64,000 bases of DNA, from assembly GCF_000244895.1 (NCBI RefSeq), contig NZ_CM001441.1, positions 868,001 through 932,000 of the forward strand, in the 5' to 3' direction. Positions 1-9,837 of the stretch are shown in pieces (position 1 is the stretch's first letter; every line of letters begins with the position of its first letter). The translations under genes and the position numbers were made by a program. The notes beneath the pieces were generated by a model. That model saw only the letters and a program-made list of their open reading frames with translations. It was not told the origin of the DNA and made no database searches. The stretch comes from Desulfosporosinus youngiae DSM 17734. Its GTDB lineage: Bacteria; Bacillota; Desulfitobacteriia; Desulfitobacteriales; Desulfitobacteriaceae.

Positions 1-166
1 GCCGCCCGCAGTGATTCACTCTGAGGTAGTAGAAACCTTACTGGCTCTGGGTTTTGGTTTGGACGAAGCAAAACAGGCTCTTAATCAGGTCCAAACAGAC
101 GGTGGGGAATTAACCACAGAGGAACAGGTTAAGAAGGCACTGCGGTTACTTGCACCAATAAACTAA
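1..166 (+). CDS. ruvA: RuvA, Holliday junction DNA helicase subunit (C-terminal end only)
   Basis: The last 54 codons of a gene that begins before the window; the frame opens at base 2 and stops with TAA at 164-166. The peptide reads as the small C-terminal domain III of RuvA, a three-helix UBA-like module (visible stretch SEVVETLLALGFGLDEAKQAL). Domain III contacts RuvB and regulates its ATPase. The RuvB gene starts 71 bases later, which is the usual ruvA-ruvB order and supports the call despite the short fragment. The DNA-binding domains I and II lie outside the window. Confidence 0.85.
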   Translation, partial: PPAVIHSEVVETLLALGFGLDEAKQALNQVQTDGGELTTEEQVKKALRLLAPIN

Positions 167-237
167 GGCAGGGGATATTTGCAAACAACCCGGCCCTGTA
201 TTATATTAAGTTTCGATATACGAGAGGGGGCTAGAAT

Positions 238-1263
238 ATGGCAGAGCGTTTGGTCGCGCCACAAGAGCAACCTGCGGATCGTGAAGGAGAAGGACTGCGT
301 CCTCAGCGTTTGAGTGACTACATAGGGCAGAGAAAGGTCAAAGAAAATCTGAGTGTTTTTATTCAAGCCGCGTCCACTCGCGGAGAAGCACTGGATCACG
401 TCCTATTGTATGGGCCGCCCGGCCTCGGGAAAACAACCCTCGCGAATATTATAGCTGCGGAAATGGGCGTAAGTGTTCGCACCACTTCCGGCCCGGCCAT
501 TGAACGCCCTGGGGATTTAGCCGCTATTCTGACCGCTTTAGAGCCGCGCGATGTGCTTTTTATCGACGAAATACACCGCTTGAGCAGTGCGACGGAGGAA
601 ATCCTGTATTCCGCCATGGAAGATGGGTGTTTGGATATTGTGATCGGAAAAGGGCCCAGCGCCCGCTCCATCCGCTTGTCGCTTCCTCCGTTCACGTTAG
701 TAGGAGCAACGACCCGGGCGGGACAATTAACCTCTCCATTGCGTGATCGCTTTGGAGTGATCAGCCGCTTGGAATTCTATGAAGTTGAGGATTTAAAAGA
801 AATAATCCTGAGAGCAGCAAGCATCTTGCGCTTGAGTATTACCAGCGACGGAGCGGAAGAAATTGCCCGGCGTTCCCGGGGTACACCAAGAGTTGGCAAT
901 CGTCTGTTAAAAAGAGTCAGGGATTTTGCCCTGGTCTGGGAAGATGGTGCGGTTACTCAAACCATAGCCAGAGAGGCGCTCAATCGATTGGATGTCGATC
1001 CCGAGGGCTTGGATCAGATTGACCAGAAAGCTTTAAAGACGATTATAATGACCTTTGCCGGAGGTCCGGTTGGTCTGGATACACTTGCCGCGACGATCGG
1101 CGAAGAATCGGTAACCCTGGAGGATGTGGTCGAACCCTTTCTGCTGCAAATGGGATTTTTGCAGCGTACTCCACGGGGACGAATGGCCACTGCAAGGGCT
1201 TATCAGCATTTAGGATTTTCACTTCCCCAGAGTCGGATGGAAGCCGGTCTTTTTCCGGAGTAA
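238..1263 (+). CDS. ruvB: RuvB, Holliday junction branch-migration ATPase
   Basis: A 341-residue AAA+ motor that, with RuvA, drives branch migration of Holliday junctions during recombinational repair. The Walker A motif GPPGLGKTT lies near residue 58 and Walker B FIDEIHR near 108. The C-terminal winged-helix domain carries the family-typical [10 protein letters not shown] and RTPRGR stretches. The length is standard (about 330-350). The ATG at 238 follows a GAGAGGGGG ribosome site at good spacing. It sits directly after ruvA and before a SpoIID-type gene and queA-tgt, an order common in Peptococcaceae. Nothing is missing. Confidence 0.97.
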   Translation: MAERLVAPQEQPADREGEGLRPQRLSDYIGQRKVKENLSVFIQAASTRGEALDHVLLYGPPGLGKTTLANIIAAEMGVSVRTTSGPAIERPGDLAAILTALEPRDVLFIDEIHRLSSATEEILYSAMEDGCLDIVIGKGPSARSIRLSLPPFTLVGATTRAGQLTSPLRDRFGVISRLEFYEVEDLKEIILRAASILRLSITSDGAEEIARRSRGTPRVGNRLLKRVRDFALVWEDGAVTQTIAREALNRLDVDPEGLDQIDQKALKTIIMTFAGGPVGLDTLAATIGEESVTLEDVVEPFLLQMGFLQRTPRGRMATARAYQHLGFSLPQSRMEAGLFPE

Positions 1264-1384
1264 GGATGTAGGTAAACTGGCAAATATTTGTTAGAGCATA
1301 GATGCCGGGAAAAAAGGGCAATCTGAGCATAATTAACTTCCACCATTACGGTTTTTGATTAATGTTGAAAAGGGTGTGAAGAGC

Positions 1385-2713
1385 ATGCTTCAGATTGTGT
1401 ATCGGTTGCACTTTTTGTGGATAGTGACCTTAATGTTGGTGTTGGCTCAGGCCTCGCCATGCCATGCAAAAATGATTTCAGTGGAGCTTGTTTGGAATTT
1501 AAGTCAGGCCGGGTGGGTCCAAATAGATATTAACAAAGGCGACTATCAACTTATCTTAGACAATACAACTCTCAAGTTTCCGGCGGGTTCGACGCTTCAG
1601 GTCGGCTGGGGAGGATGGACTCCCGTTTTGCGGGTTAACCATGACGAGTTTCAGGTATTTAGCAGCTCTGTTTTAGAAGTCAAGGAACTAAATTCAGGGA
1701 GTCTTAGTGTTAAAACCCCTGATGGTAAAAATGCTGTTTATCGCGGAGGATTGCAACTCAATTGGCAGGACGGTCATTGGCGGTTAATTAATTTGGTGGA
1801 TAGTGAAGACTACCTAAAAGGGGTTGTGCCGATTGAGATGAGTAATGAATGGGCTAAAGGAGGCGCAGAGGCGCTTAAAGCCCAAGCGGTAGCGGCTCGA
1901 ACCTATCTGATCAAACAGAGTGAAGATGGTAAAAAAATGATTTCGGATTCCCCGGATATTCATCAGGCATACGCGGGAATGGGTGTAGAAGGAGCGGCTT
2001 CTAAAGCTATCGAAGCTACACGGGGGGAAATAATTGTTGACGCCGTGACTAAGCAGCCAATCGATGCACTCTATTCTTCTCATAGCGGAGGATATACTGA
2101 GGACGCTAAAAATGTATGGGGGAATGCTGATATTCACAATGTTTCCCAGCCTGATCCCTATTCGCAAGGTGTTGGCGGCCCCGTTAATCGTTGGCGTTTT
2201 ATTGTTTCCGCTCCGGTTCTTGGCTCAGCCTTTGGGTTGGGACCGGTACGGAACGTGATCTTGGATAAGTTCCCCTCAGGCAGAGTTAAAAGTGTAAGCC
2301 TGGAAGATGAGTTTGGACAAAATAAGATTGTTAAAGGCAGAACCTTTGTCCAAGCGTTTTATCCTTTTGGTCAGCCAATTCGCAAGGAAGCATTTTTGGG
2401 AAGCTTATTTGAGGTCCAGAAAACCAAACCCGACTCAACTGAGCCTTTCGGAGCTCTTGGCTATACCGGATTTTCTGAATTAGCAGCGTCTTATCAGCAA
2501 AAGCAAGGGCCATTGTTATCTAAAATTATGAGTTCATCATTAGGAACCAGTGCTGACTCTCAACCCTTTGGGGCCTTTATATTTGAAGGACGGGGCTGGG
2601 GGCATGGAGTGGGGATGTCTCAGTGGGGGGCTTATCATATGGCCCAATTGGGTTATAAGTATGATGAGATAATCGCCTATTACTATAACAATATTTCTAT
2701 TGCTAAGGGGTAG
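1385..2713 (+). CDS. SpoIID/LytB-domain protein
   Basis: A secreted or membrane-anchored protein of about 442 residues with an N-terminal hydrophobic signal (residues 5-28, ending near the HAK cleavage-like site). The SpoIID/LytB domain follows: VVPIEMSNEW, LKAQAVAARTYL, YSSHSGGYTEDA and, near the C-terminus, GRGWGHGVGMSQWGA. In spore formers SpoIID is a lytic transglycosylase that degrades peptidoglycan during engulfment. This protein is longer than B. subtilis SpoIID (about 340), so it may be a LytB-type relative rather than the engulfment enzyme itself. I chose ATG 1385 because AAGGGTG lies just upstream; an in-frame TTG at 1355 would add ten residues. It lies between ruvB and queA. Confidence 0.85.
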   Translation: MLQIVYRLHFLWIVTLMLVLAQASPCHAKMISVELVWNLSQAGWVQIDINKGDYQLILDNTTLKFPAGSTLQVGWGGWTPVLRVNHDEFQVFSSSVLEVKELNSGSLSVKTPDGKNAVYRGGLQLNWQDGHWRLINLVDSEDYLKGVVPIEMSNEWAKGGAEALKAQAVAARTYLIKQSEDGKKMISDSPDIHQAYAGMGVEGAASKAIEATRGEIIVDAVTKQPIDALYSSHSGGYTEDAKNVWGNADIHNVSQPDPYSQGVGGPVNRWRFIVSAPVLGSAFGLGPVRNVILDKFPSGRVKSVSLEDEFGQNKIVKGRTFVQAFYPFGQPIRKEAFLGSLFEVQKTKPDSTEPFGALGYTGFSELAASYQQKQGPLLSKIMSSSLGTSADSQPFGAFIFEGRGWGHGVGMSQWGAYHMAQLGYKYDEIIAYYYNNISIAKG

Positions 2714-2730
2714 TGAAGTTAGTTTGAACA

Positions 2731-3033
2731 GAGCAGGCGTCCATGCCGCTGAGGCGGTGTCGGCAGAGGGTGAAATGGGGGTCGCACGGGTCGCACGGGT
2801 CGGGCAGCTTCGCCCACATCCGTTCACCGCAGCATTCCGAGGCTCGCCCACTCGCCGGTGCGGGACTTCGCCAAACCTCCGGGTAATACCTGATGTGAAC
2901 CCGTGGCTCCGTTTCCCCGCACCGTCTTGTGGGCTTTTACCACCTCTCCATGCAATGGGTTCGCTTCTGTGGACGAAGCTGCCCTGCTTGCGGGCCTGGG
3001 GATTCTTCTGAATGTCTTTAATTTTTCAGAGTA
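2731..3033 (+). repeat. Dispersed structured repeat, copy A (about 300 bp)
   Basis: Nearly the whole spacer between the spoIID-like gene and queA is one copy of an element found inverted at 11587-11889. The core, 2798-3033, is over 90% identical by eye; the left 65 bp is more diverged, mostly by transitions. Inside it a 16-base inverted repeat, GGGCAGCTTCGCCCAC at 2802-2817 and its near reverse complement at 2969-2984, brackets about 150 bases containing further hairpins, including GGTGCGGG/CCCGCACC-type arms. No transposase is present. It may be a miniature mobile element or a structured RNA. Confidence 0.85.
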
Positions 3034-3113
3034 TAATCAATGGACAGAGCCTGCACTTTTGCTGCTATAGGACGAATCACACATGACAGTTTCAACTGAA
3101 GGAGAAGAATAGC

Positions 3114-4136
3114 TTGAATGTCTCGGAGTTTGATTTTGAATTACCAGAGGACTTAATTGCGCAACATCCGGTGGAGCCTCGGGATACATCCCGGTTAATG
3201 GTTGTTAATCGGGAAAATGGGGGGATAGCCCACCATAGGTTTAGAGATTTAACGTCGCTGTTAAATGGGGGCGATGTCCTTGTGCTGAATAACACTCGGG
3301 TTATTCCCGCGCGTTTGATCGGAGAAAAAGAGGGAACTGAGGTTAAAATTGAGATCCTTCTGCTTAAGAGACTTGAACTGGATGTCTGGGAGGCTCTGGT
3401 TAAACCTGGAAAACGCCTTAAAGTCGGGCAAAGAGTCAGCTTTGGGCATGGAATATTAGTCGGAGAGCTTCAGGAAATAATGGAAAACGGAAACAGGATA
3501 ATCCGTTTTATGTACTCCGGGGTTTTCGAAAGCATTTTAGACCAGCTTGGAGAAATGCCTCTTCCGCCTTATATCACAGCTCAATTGGAAGACCGGGATC
3601 GCTATCAGACTGTCTATGCCAAAGAGCGGGGATCGGTGGCCGCTCCTACGGCCGGCTTGCATTTTACGCCGGAACTTTTAGACGAACTCCGGAAGAATGG
3701 TGTAGAAATCGTGGAGATTCTTCTCCATGTCGGCTTAGGCACCTTTCGTCCGGTCAAAGTGGATGATATCCGTGAACATGCTATGCATTCCGAGTATTAT
3801 CGTGTTGGCATAGAAGCCGCAGAGCAAATTAACCGGGCAAAACAAGAAGGGCGCCGTGTTATTGCAGTGGGGACAACTGCGGCACGAACCTTAGAATCGG
3901 CAGGTCATAATGGAAAGGTTGCACCCGGTGAAGGGTGGACGGATATCTTCATCTATCCGGGCTATTCATTCCAGGTTGTGGATGTTCTCTTAACCAACTT
4001 TCACTTTCCCAAGTCAACTCTGGTTATGCTGGTTAGTGCTCTGGCAGGGCGGGAACTAATTTTAAAGGCGTATGAAACCGCCGTTCAAGAGAGATACAGG
4101 TTCTATAGTTTTGGAGATGCCATGCTTATATTATGA
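3114..4136 (+). CDS. queA: QueA, S-adenosylmethionine:tRNA ribosyltransferase-isomerase
   Basis: A 340-residue enzyme that transfers and isomerises the ribosyl group of SAM onto preQ1 in tRNA, giving epoxyqueuosine. Family signatures visible include [18 protein letters not shown] at the N-terminus, [11 protein letters not shown], the central [11 protein letters not shown] and the [12 protein letters not shown] stretch near the C-terminus. The start is TTG 3114, nine bases after AAGGAG; no ATG is placed correctly. The length matches the family (about 340). tgt follows, so the two queuosine steps lie together. Confidence 0.97.
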   Translation: MNVSEFDFELPEDLIAQHPVEPRDTSRLMVVNRENGGIAHHRFRDLTSLLNGGDVLVLNNTRVIPARLIGEKEGTEVKIEILLLKRLELDVWEALVKPGKRLKVGQRVSFGHGILVGELQEIMENGNRIIRFMYSGVFESILDQLGEMPLPPYITAQLEDRDRYQTVYAKERGSVAAPTAGLHFTPELLDELRKNGVEIVEILLHVGLGTFRPVKVDDIREHAMHSEYYRVGIEAAEQINRAKQEGRRVIAVGTTAARTLESAGHNGKVAPGEGWTDIFIYPGYSFQVVDVLLTNFHFPKSTLVMLVSALAGRELILKAYETAVQERYRFYSFGDAMLIL

Positions 4137-4188
4137 GAACATGCGGTTCGAAGCGCAGATGAAGTATCAGTGCAGCTATGGCCGTTAG

Positions 4189-5376
<1,188 letters not shown>

Positions 5377-5382
5377 GATTTT

Positions 5383-5408
5383 AGATCTGAGATCTAAGGT
5401 CTAAGGTC
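5383..5408 (+). repeat. Short AGATCT/GGTCT direct repeat
   Basis: Just after the tgt stop the sequence holds degenerate direct repeats (AGATCTG AGATCTA AGGTCTA AGGTC). Similar low-complexity strings occur at 58590-58617. No function is visible. Confidence 0.5.
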
Positions 5409-5485
5409 ATAATTTTTAGCAAGCAGGAAGGATTTTCACCATGATATGGTGAATAGTTCAAGGATAAATAAAGGGGGAATATTAA

Positions 5486-5776
5486 GTGGATCAATCAACA
5501 TTAACATTAGTCCTATATTTTGTGGTCTTTTTTGGAATTATGTACTTTCTCATGATTAGGCCTCAGCAGAAACAGGCTAAGAAACGAGCCGCTCTAATGA
5601 GTAGTCTTCGCACAAGAGACCAAGTAATCACTGCAGGTGGGATCTATGGTAAGATCACAAAAGTGAAGGAAGATTCCGTTATGCTGGAGATTGCAGATAA
5701 AGTAGAAATCGAAATGGCTAAATCCGGAATTGTAAGTGTAGAAAATCGTGAAATAGAGCTTGAAAAGGGTAAATAG
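5486..5776 (+). CDS. yajC: YajC, Sec translocase accessory subunit
   Basis: A 96-residue protein with one N-terminal transmembrane helix (about residues 5-21) followed by the family signature MIRPQQKQAKKR and a basic/acidic cytoplasmic domain (TRDQVITAGGIYGKITKV). YajC associates with SecDF in the SecYEG holotranslocon. The start is GTG 5486 after AAAGGGGG. It follows tgt, and secD-secF lie 1.7 kb downstream, the usual neighbourhood. A hairpin terminator follows. Confidence 0.95.
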   Translation: MDQSTLTLVLYFVVFFGIMYFLMIRPQQKQAKKRAALMSSLRTRDQVITAGGIYGKITKVKEDSVMLEIADKVEIEMAKSGIVSVENREIELEKGK

Positions 5777-5826
5777 GCGGGAGTCAAACAAGGGGATGAA
5801 TAAGTTCCCGGATTGTTAATTAAACT

Positions 5827-5860
5827 AAAAGCAAGTGGCCTGGCCGCTTGCTTTTAACTT
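5827..5860 (+). terminator. Rho-independent terminator after yajC
   Basis: The stem AAAAGCAAGTGG / CCGCTTGCTTTT with a short loop, its 3' arm ending in a T run. It closes the queA-tgt-yajC unit. Confidence 0.85.
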
Positions 5861-5919
5861 ATTGGGCAGTAGTCAGGGGAGTTTATTGTTATTGATTAAA
5901 ATGTGATGAGGTGAACACC

Positions 5920-6714
5920 GTGCCCTTATATAGGGATCTGCAAAATAATGAGCCGGCCTATGAAGAGTATGTGAGATCAGACTTAAATTGTTGGGTCAGG
6001 AGATTGTTACAGAAACCAGGATTGTTGGAACGTACCTCAAAGGCTATTCAAACTAAAGTCAATGATAAAGTTATTCCTGAAAAGGTGCATACTATAATAA
6101 CGGCAACGGTTAAGGGGTTAGTAAAATCCGTCGTTTTTGGGCTTGAGTATATTCCTAACAGCCCTGTTTTTTATGGAGTCCGGTTGCAAGAGCGCGACCA
6201 ACGAGCTCAAAGGCTTCTGGTCAAATATCGGAAAATCGCTGCCGCAGAAGGGGCTGGGGCTGGTGCAGGAGGTTTTACCCTGGCTGTTGCCGATTTCCCG
6301 GCCCTTATTGTCATCAAAATGAAATTTCTCTTTGAGTTAGCGCATATTTATGGGTTTTCTACCCAAGATTATCGAGAGAGGCTCTTTTTGTTGTATATTT
6401 TTCAATTGGCTTTTTCAAGTCAGGAAAAACGCCCTGAATTATATAACACGATTCTAAATTGGGATAACTTCATAGGAAGCTGGCCTTCAGAGAAAGAGGC
6501 CCAACAGCAAGTTAATTGGGAACAGTTTCAGCGGGAGTACCGGGATGCCATTGATTTCAGAAAAACCCTTCAGCTCATACCCGGGCTGGGTGCGATAGTG
6601 GGAGCTTGGGCAAATTACGGGCTGATAGATGATTTGGGAACGGTTGGTATAAATTGCTATCGCCTGAGAATTTTGGGAGGTGCTCATGTCGATAGTCACT
6701 TTGCAAAACATTAA
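5920..6714 (+). CDS. EcsC-family protein
   Basis: A 264-residue protein resembling the EcsC family: an N-terminal helical part, a glycine/alanine-rich segment near residue 115 (AAEGAGAGAGGFTLAVADFP), and a C-terminal glycine-rich hydrophobic stretch (IPGLGAIVGAWANYGLI). In B. subtilis EcsC is encoded beside the EcsAB ABC transporter, but its activity is unknown, and no ABC genes are near here. GTG 5920 is preferred because GAGGTGA lies five bases upstream; an in-frame GTG at 5911 overlaps that site. The end overlaps the HD-domain gene by 29 bases, suggesting co-translation. Confidence 0.75.
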   Translation: MPLYRDLQNNEPAYEEYVRSDLNCWVRRLLQKPGLLERTSKAIQTKVNDKVIPEKVHTIITATVKGLVKSVVFGLEYIPNSPVFYGVRLQERDQRAQRLLVKYRKIAAAEGAGAGAGGFTLAVADFPALIVIKMKFLFELAHIYGFSTQDYRERLFLLYIFQLAFSSQEKRPELYNTILNWDNFIGSWPSEKEAQQQVNWEQFQREYRDAIDFRKTLQLIPGLGAIVGAWANYGLIDDLGTVGINCYRLRILGGAHVDSHFAKH

Positions 6715-7348
6715 AACAGATCCTTATGTGCGCGCACTGATTGATGCGGGAAACCGGCATTTAGCCGCCATAGGTTTCACGGAGCATGGTCTGCGGCATG
6801 CGGGTTTAGTCTCTCATATCGCTTCAAATATTCTTGAAAAGATGGGACATACCGAAAGGGAGTGTGAACTGGCCGCCATTGCGGGTTATTTACACGACAT
6901 AGGGAATGCTGTAAATCGTGTCGCCCATGCACATTCAGGGGCTATTCTGGCGGCTGGAATTTTAGAACGTCATGAAATGCCGCCCGAAGAAATTGCGATT
7001 ATCATTGGGGCCATTGGAAACCATGATGAGCAGGATGGGAATCCTGTTAATGTTACCTCTGCCGCCTTAATTCTAGCCGACAAATCCGATGTTCATCGTT
7101 CCCGGGTGAGAAACCGGGACCTGGCAAAATTTGATATTCATGATCGTGTTAATTATGCAGTGAAACGCTCTTTTCTGCGGGTTTATCCTCAAGAGCGAAT
7201 AGCTTTGGAACTCACGATTGATACGGAGATATGCCCGGTAATGGAATATTTTGAGATTTTTCTTGCCCGGATGCTATTGTCCCGCAAAGCGGCTGAATTT
7301 CTGCTCACTCAATTTGAATTAAAGATCAATGATGTAAAATTACTCTAA
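6686..7348 (+). CDS. HD-domain phosphohydrolase
   Basis: A 220-residue HD-superfamily protein. The metal-binding pattern is visible as H in GLRHAG, the HD pair in GYLHDIGN, H in AHAHSG and D in LILADKSD. Such proteins hydrolyse phosphate esters of nucleotides; the substrate here is unknown. ATG 6686 follows GGGAGG by five bases and lies inside the 3' end of the EcsC-like gene. A strong promoter for secDF follows, so this gene ends the upstream unit. A protein of this kind before secD is frequent in clostridia. Confidence 0.8.
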   Translation: MSIVTLQNIKTDPYVRALIDAGNRHLAAIGFTEHGLRHAGLVSHIASNILEKMGHTERECELAAIAGYLHDIGNAVNRVAHAHSGAILAAGILERHEMPPEEIAIIIGAIGNHDEQDGNPVNVTSAALILADKSDVHRSRVRNRDLAKFDIHDRVNYAVKRSFLRVYPQERIALELTIDTEICPVMEYFEIFLARMLLSRKAAEFLLTQFELKINDVKLL

Positions 7349-7374
7349 AATAGTCGTTTCCCATTATTGGCAGA

Positions 7375-7404
7375 TTGACATTATAAACTTGATAGTTCTA
7401 TAAT
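7375..7404 (+). promoter_or_regulatory. Sigma-A promoter for secD-secF
   Basis: TTGACA at 7375-7380 and TATAAT at 7399-7404 with an 18-base spacer, about 50 bases before secD. A small ATGGG/CCCAT hairpin lies in the leader. Confidence 0.85.
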
Positions 7405-7453
7405 TAAGTTTGGCATGGGCAAGTCCCATTCATAATAAAAGGGAGGAAAGCAG

Positions 7454-8686
7454 ATGAGACGGGGAAACATCATCAAATTGGTAGCGCTCGTGCTACTTGT
7501 AGCGGTAGCTGTCGGGCTATCGATTAAACCCCTTGTGGATCCCGAAAAAGGAATCCCGTTGGGACTTGATCTTCGCGGCGGAGTGCATTTGGTGCTTCAG
7601 GCAGAGCAGGCTGAAAACGGCCCTGCAATTACAAAAGATGATATCGACAAGGCAAAAGCGATTATAGAGAACCGGGTCAATGATCTTGGGGTATCTGAAC
7701 CAATAGTTCAAGCTGACTATAATAATAAACGGATTATTGTCGACTTAGCCGGGGTTACTGATCCGGATAAAGCGGTAGATATTCTTAAAACAACGGCTAA
7801 ATTAACCTTTAGAGATCCGCAGGGAAATGTGGTTCTCGAAGGGGACGACCTGAAAGATGCCAAGGGAGGGCAGGATCAGGGGCAAGGGTATGTTGTAAGT
7901 CTGACCTTTTCCTCGGAAGGTGCTAAAAAGTTTGGTGAAATAACCACCCAATTAATTGGACAAAGATTAGGGGTTTATCTTGATCAGGAACTTTTGACCA
8001 ATCCAACGGTTAACACGCCCATTCTTAACGGTCAAGCTGTCATTACAGGGTATGCCACCTTGGAAGATGCGGCAGCGGATGCAGTTCTCATGCGTTCGGG
8101 TTCCTTGCCTGTGAGTCTGAGTATTGCTGAAAAGCGTCAAGTCGGAGCATCCTTAGGAGTTGACTCCTTAAATAAAAGTATTCAGGCTGGAATCTACGGA
8201 TTAATTTTCATCTTCTTGTTTATGTTGATTTACTATCGGTTGCCTGGGTTTGTAGCCGATTTCTCCTTGATCGTCTACGCACTTATTGTCCTTTGGGCTT
8301 TTTGGGGGTTCAGAGTCGTACTGACGCTTCCCGGTATCGCCGGTTTCATTCTTTCGATTGGAATGGCAGTAGACTTTAATATCATTATCTATGAACGGGT
8401 AAAAGAAGAAATTCGTGCCGGAAAATCGATTCGGGCCGGTGTAGAGTCCGGATTCAGCCGGGCCTTTATAACGGTCATCGACGCTCACGTGACGACATTA
8501 ATCGCGGCCCTGACTCTTTACGTTCTGGGCAGCGGTTCCGTCAAAGGGTTTGCCTTAACTTTGGGTATCGGAATTCTTGTCAGCTTGTTTACGGCGATTA
8601 CCTTTACCAGACAAGTCTTGCGCTGGGTTGTAGGAATCAGCCCCAAAATGAATACAGCATGGTTTGGCGTCAGGAGGGATGTATAA
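7454..8686 (+). CDS. secD: SecD, protein-export membrane subunit
   Basis: A 410-residue RND-family protein that, with SecF, uses the proton gradient to help pull secreted proteins across the membrane. It shows an N-terminal helix, the DLRGGVHLVL signature near residue 40, the P1 periplasmic-type domain (KAIIENRVNDLGVSEP), and a C-terminal six-helix SecD/SecF domain with GMAVDFNIIIYERVKEE. It is a separate SecD, unlike the fused SecDF of B. subtilis. Its TAA shares its last base with the secF ATG, indicating translational coupling. Confidence 0.97.
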   Translation: MRRGNIIKLVALVLLVAVAVGLSIKPLVDPEKGIPLGLDLRGGVHLVLQAEQAENGPAITKDDIDKAKAIIENRVNDLGVSEPIVQADYNNKRIIVDLAGVTDPDKAVDILKTTAKLTFRDPQGNVVLEGDDLKDAKGGQDQGQGYVVSLTFSSEGAKKFGEITTQLIGQRLGVYLDQELLTNPTVNTPILNGQAVITGYATLEDAAADAVLMRSGSLPVSLSIAEKRQVGASLGVDSLNKSIQAGIYGLIFIFLFMLIYYRLPGFVADFSLIVYALIVLWAFWGFRVVLTLPGIAGFILSIGMAVDFNIIIYERVKEEIRAGKSIRAGVESGFSRAFITVIDAHVTTLIAALTLYVLGSGSVKGFALTLGIGILVSLFTAITFTRQVLRWVVGISPKMNTAWFGVRRDV

Positions 8687-9633
8687 TGACTAAAACTGGA
8701 CATTCAGCGACTTACGAAGAGGTTCAGAAACTACATCCTCTTTACTTCCATATTGTCAAGAAACGTTATTGGTGGTTTGCTATCTCACTTCTTATTATTA
8801 TACCGGGCATCATTTCCTTCATAATGCAGGGGCTGAATTTGGGAATTGATTATAAAGGCGGAACCATGCTTGACATAACCTTCAATCAGACAGTAACCCA
8901 GGCATCTATCTCGGATACGATGAAGTCGGTTGGACTGGAAGGGCATGTCCAATTATCGGATAGTGACACAACTGCCTTGATTCGAACTGAGGCTCTTGAA
9001 GAAGATAAGCGCAATGAATTACTGACCGCCTTAGGGACTCAAGTTGGAGAATTTAATAAAGAGTCTATTAAAGAAGATAAAGTCGGCCCGGCCATGGGAG
9101 AAGAACTTACCCGTAATGCAATTTATGCATTGATTATCGCCATGGGCATGATGATCGTCTATATTACCTTTAGGTTTCAGTTCATCTTCGCTATCTCCGC
9201 GATTCTGGCGTTATTACACGATGTTTTGATAGTTGTCGGAGTTTTTTCGTTGTTTCGCTGGGAAATTGATGCCACCTTTGTAGCCGCTATTTTAACGATT
9301 GTCGGTTACTCCATCAACGATACCGTGATTATCTTCGACCGGATTCGAGAGAACGAACCAAAGATGAAGCGGGGAGACAGTTACGAGGATATGGTGGATA
9401 AATCGATTTGGCAGACCATGCGTCGCTCGATTAATACGGTTGCAACTGTATTAATCGCGCTGTTCGCATTGTATATCTTAGGTGGAGAATCCACAAAGAT
9501 GTTCACCTTGGCAATGTTGATTGGGGTATTTTGTGGAGCTTACTCTTCAATTTGTATAGCCAGCCAAATACTCGTAGAAATCAGGACGCACTTTAAGAAA
9601 ACGCGTAAAGGCGGTAAAGCTGTTCGCGCTTAA
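8686..9633 (+). CDS. secF: SecF, protein-export membrane subunit
   Basis: A 315-residue partner of SecD. Visible signatures are LGIDYKGGTMLDITF in the first extracytoplasmic loop and the helix-4 motif VGYSINDTVIIFDRIRENE. Six transmembrane segments are apparent. ATG 8686 overlaps the SecD stop and is preceded by AGGAGG inside secD; an in-frame GTG at 8659 is less likely. A strong terminator follows. Confidence 0.97.
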   Translation: MTKTGHSATYEEVQKLHPLYFHIVKKRYWWFAISLLIIIPGIISFIMQGLNLGIDYKGGTMLDITFNQTVTQASISDTMKSVGLEGHVQLSDSDTTALIRTEALEEDKRNELLTALGTQVGEFNKESIKEDKVGPAMGEELTRNAIYALIIAMGMMIVYITFRFQFIFAISAILALLHDVLIVVGVFSLFRWEIDATFVAAILTIVGYSINDTVIIFDRIRENEPKMKRGDSYEDMVDKSIWQTMRRSINTVATVLIALFALYILGGESTKMFTLAMLIGVFCGAYSSICIASQILVEIRTHFKKTRKGGKAVRA

Positions 9634-9658
9634 GCATAATGATGGCTCAGCATGAGAA

Positions 9659-9700
9659 GGGATCCCGAGAATCATACTTGATTCTTGAGATCCCTTTGTT
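9659..9700 (+). terminator. Terminator after secF
   Basis: An imperfect 16-bp stem, GGGATCCCGAGAATCA paired with TGATTCTTGAGATCCC, followed by TTTGTT. Confidence 0.85.
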
Positions 9701-9703
9701 GTC

Positions 9704-9779
9704 GGGGTGTCAAGGGACGGGGTTACTGACGTGCACGTGTGTCAACAACTCCATTCCCTTGACGCCCCCTTGACACCCT
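9704..9779. repeat. REP-like imperfect palindrome
   Basis: A 76-base near-palindrome with outer arms GGGTGTCAAGG / CCTTGACACCC and inner complementary blocks around a GTGCAC centre. It resembles the GTGTCAAGGG-type palindromes I recall beside REP-associated tyrosine transposases in clostridia; that resemblance is from memory. No transposase gene is nearby. Confidence 0.6.
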
Positions 9780-9837
9780 GATAAAATTATTCCGAATATG
9801 CTAAAAACATTTTATTCAAAGCATAAAGGAGCTAGAG

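Noticed and set aside
2700-3011. Open frame of about 100 codons in the repeat, with a similar peptide on the minus strand at 11486-11866
   Set aside because: The peptide similarity follows from the DNA repeat itself; there is no ribosome site, the start regions differ, the copies differ by indels, and the frame runs through hairpin arms.
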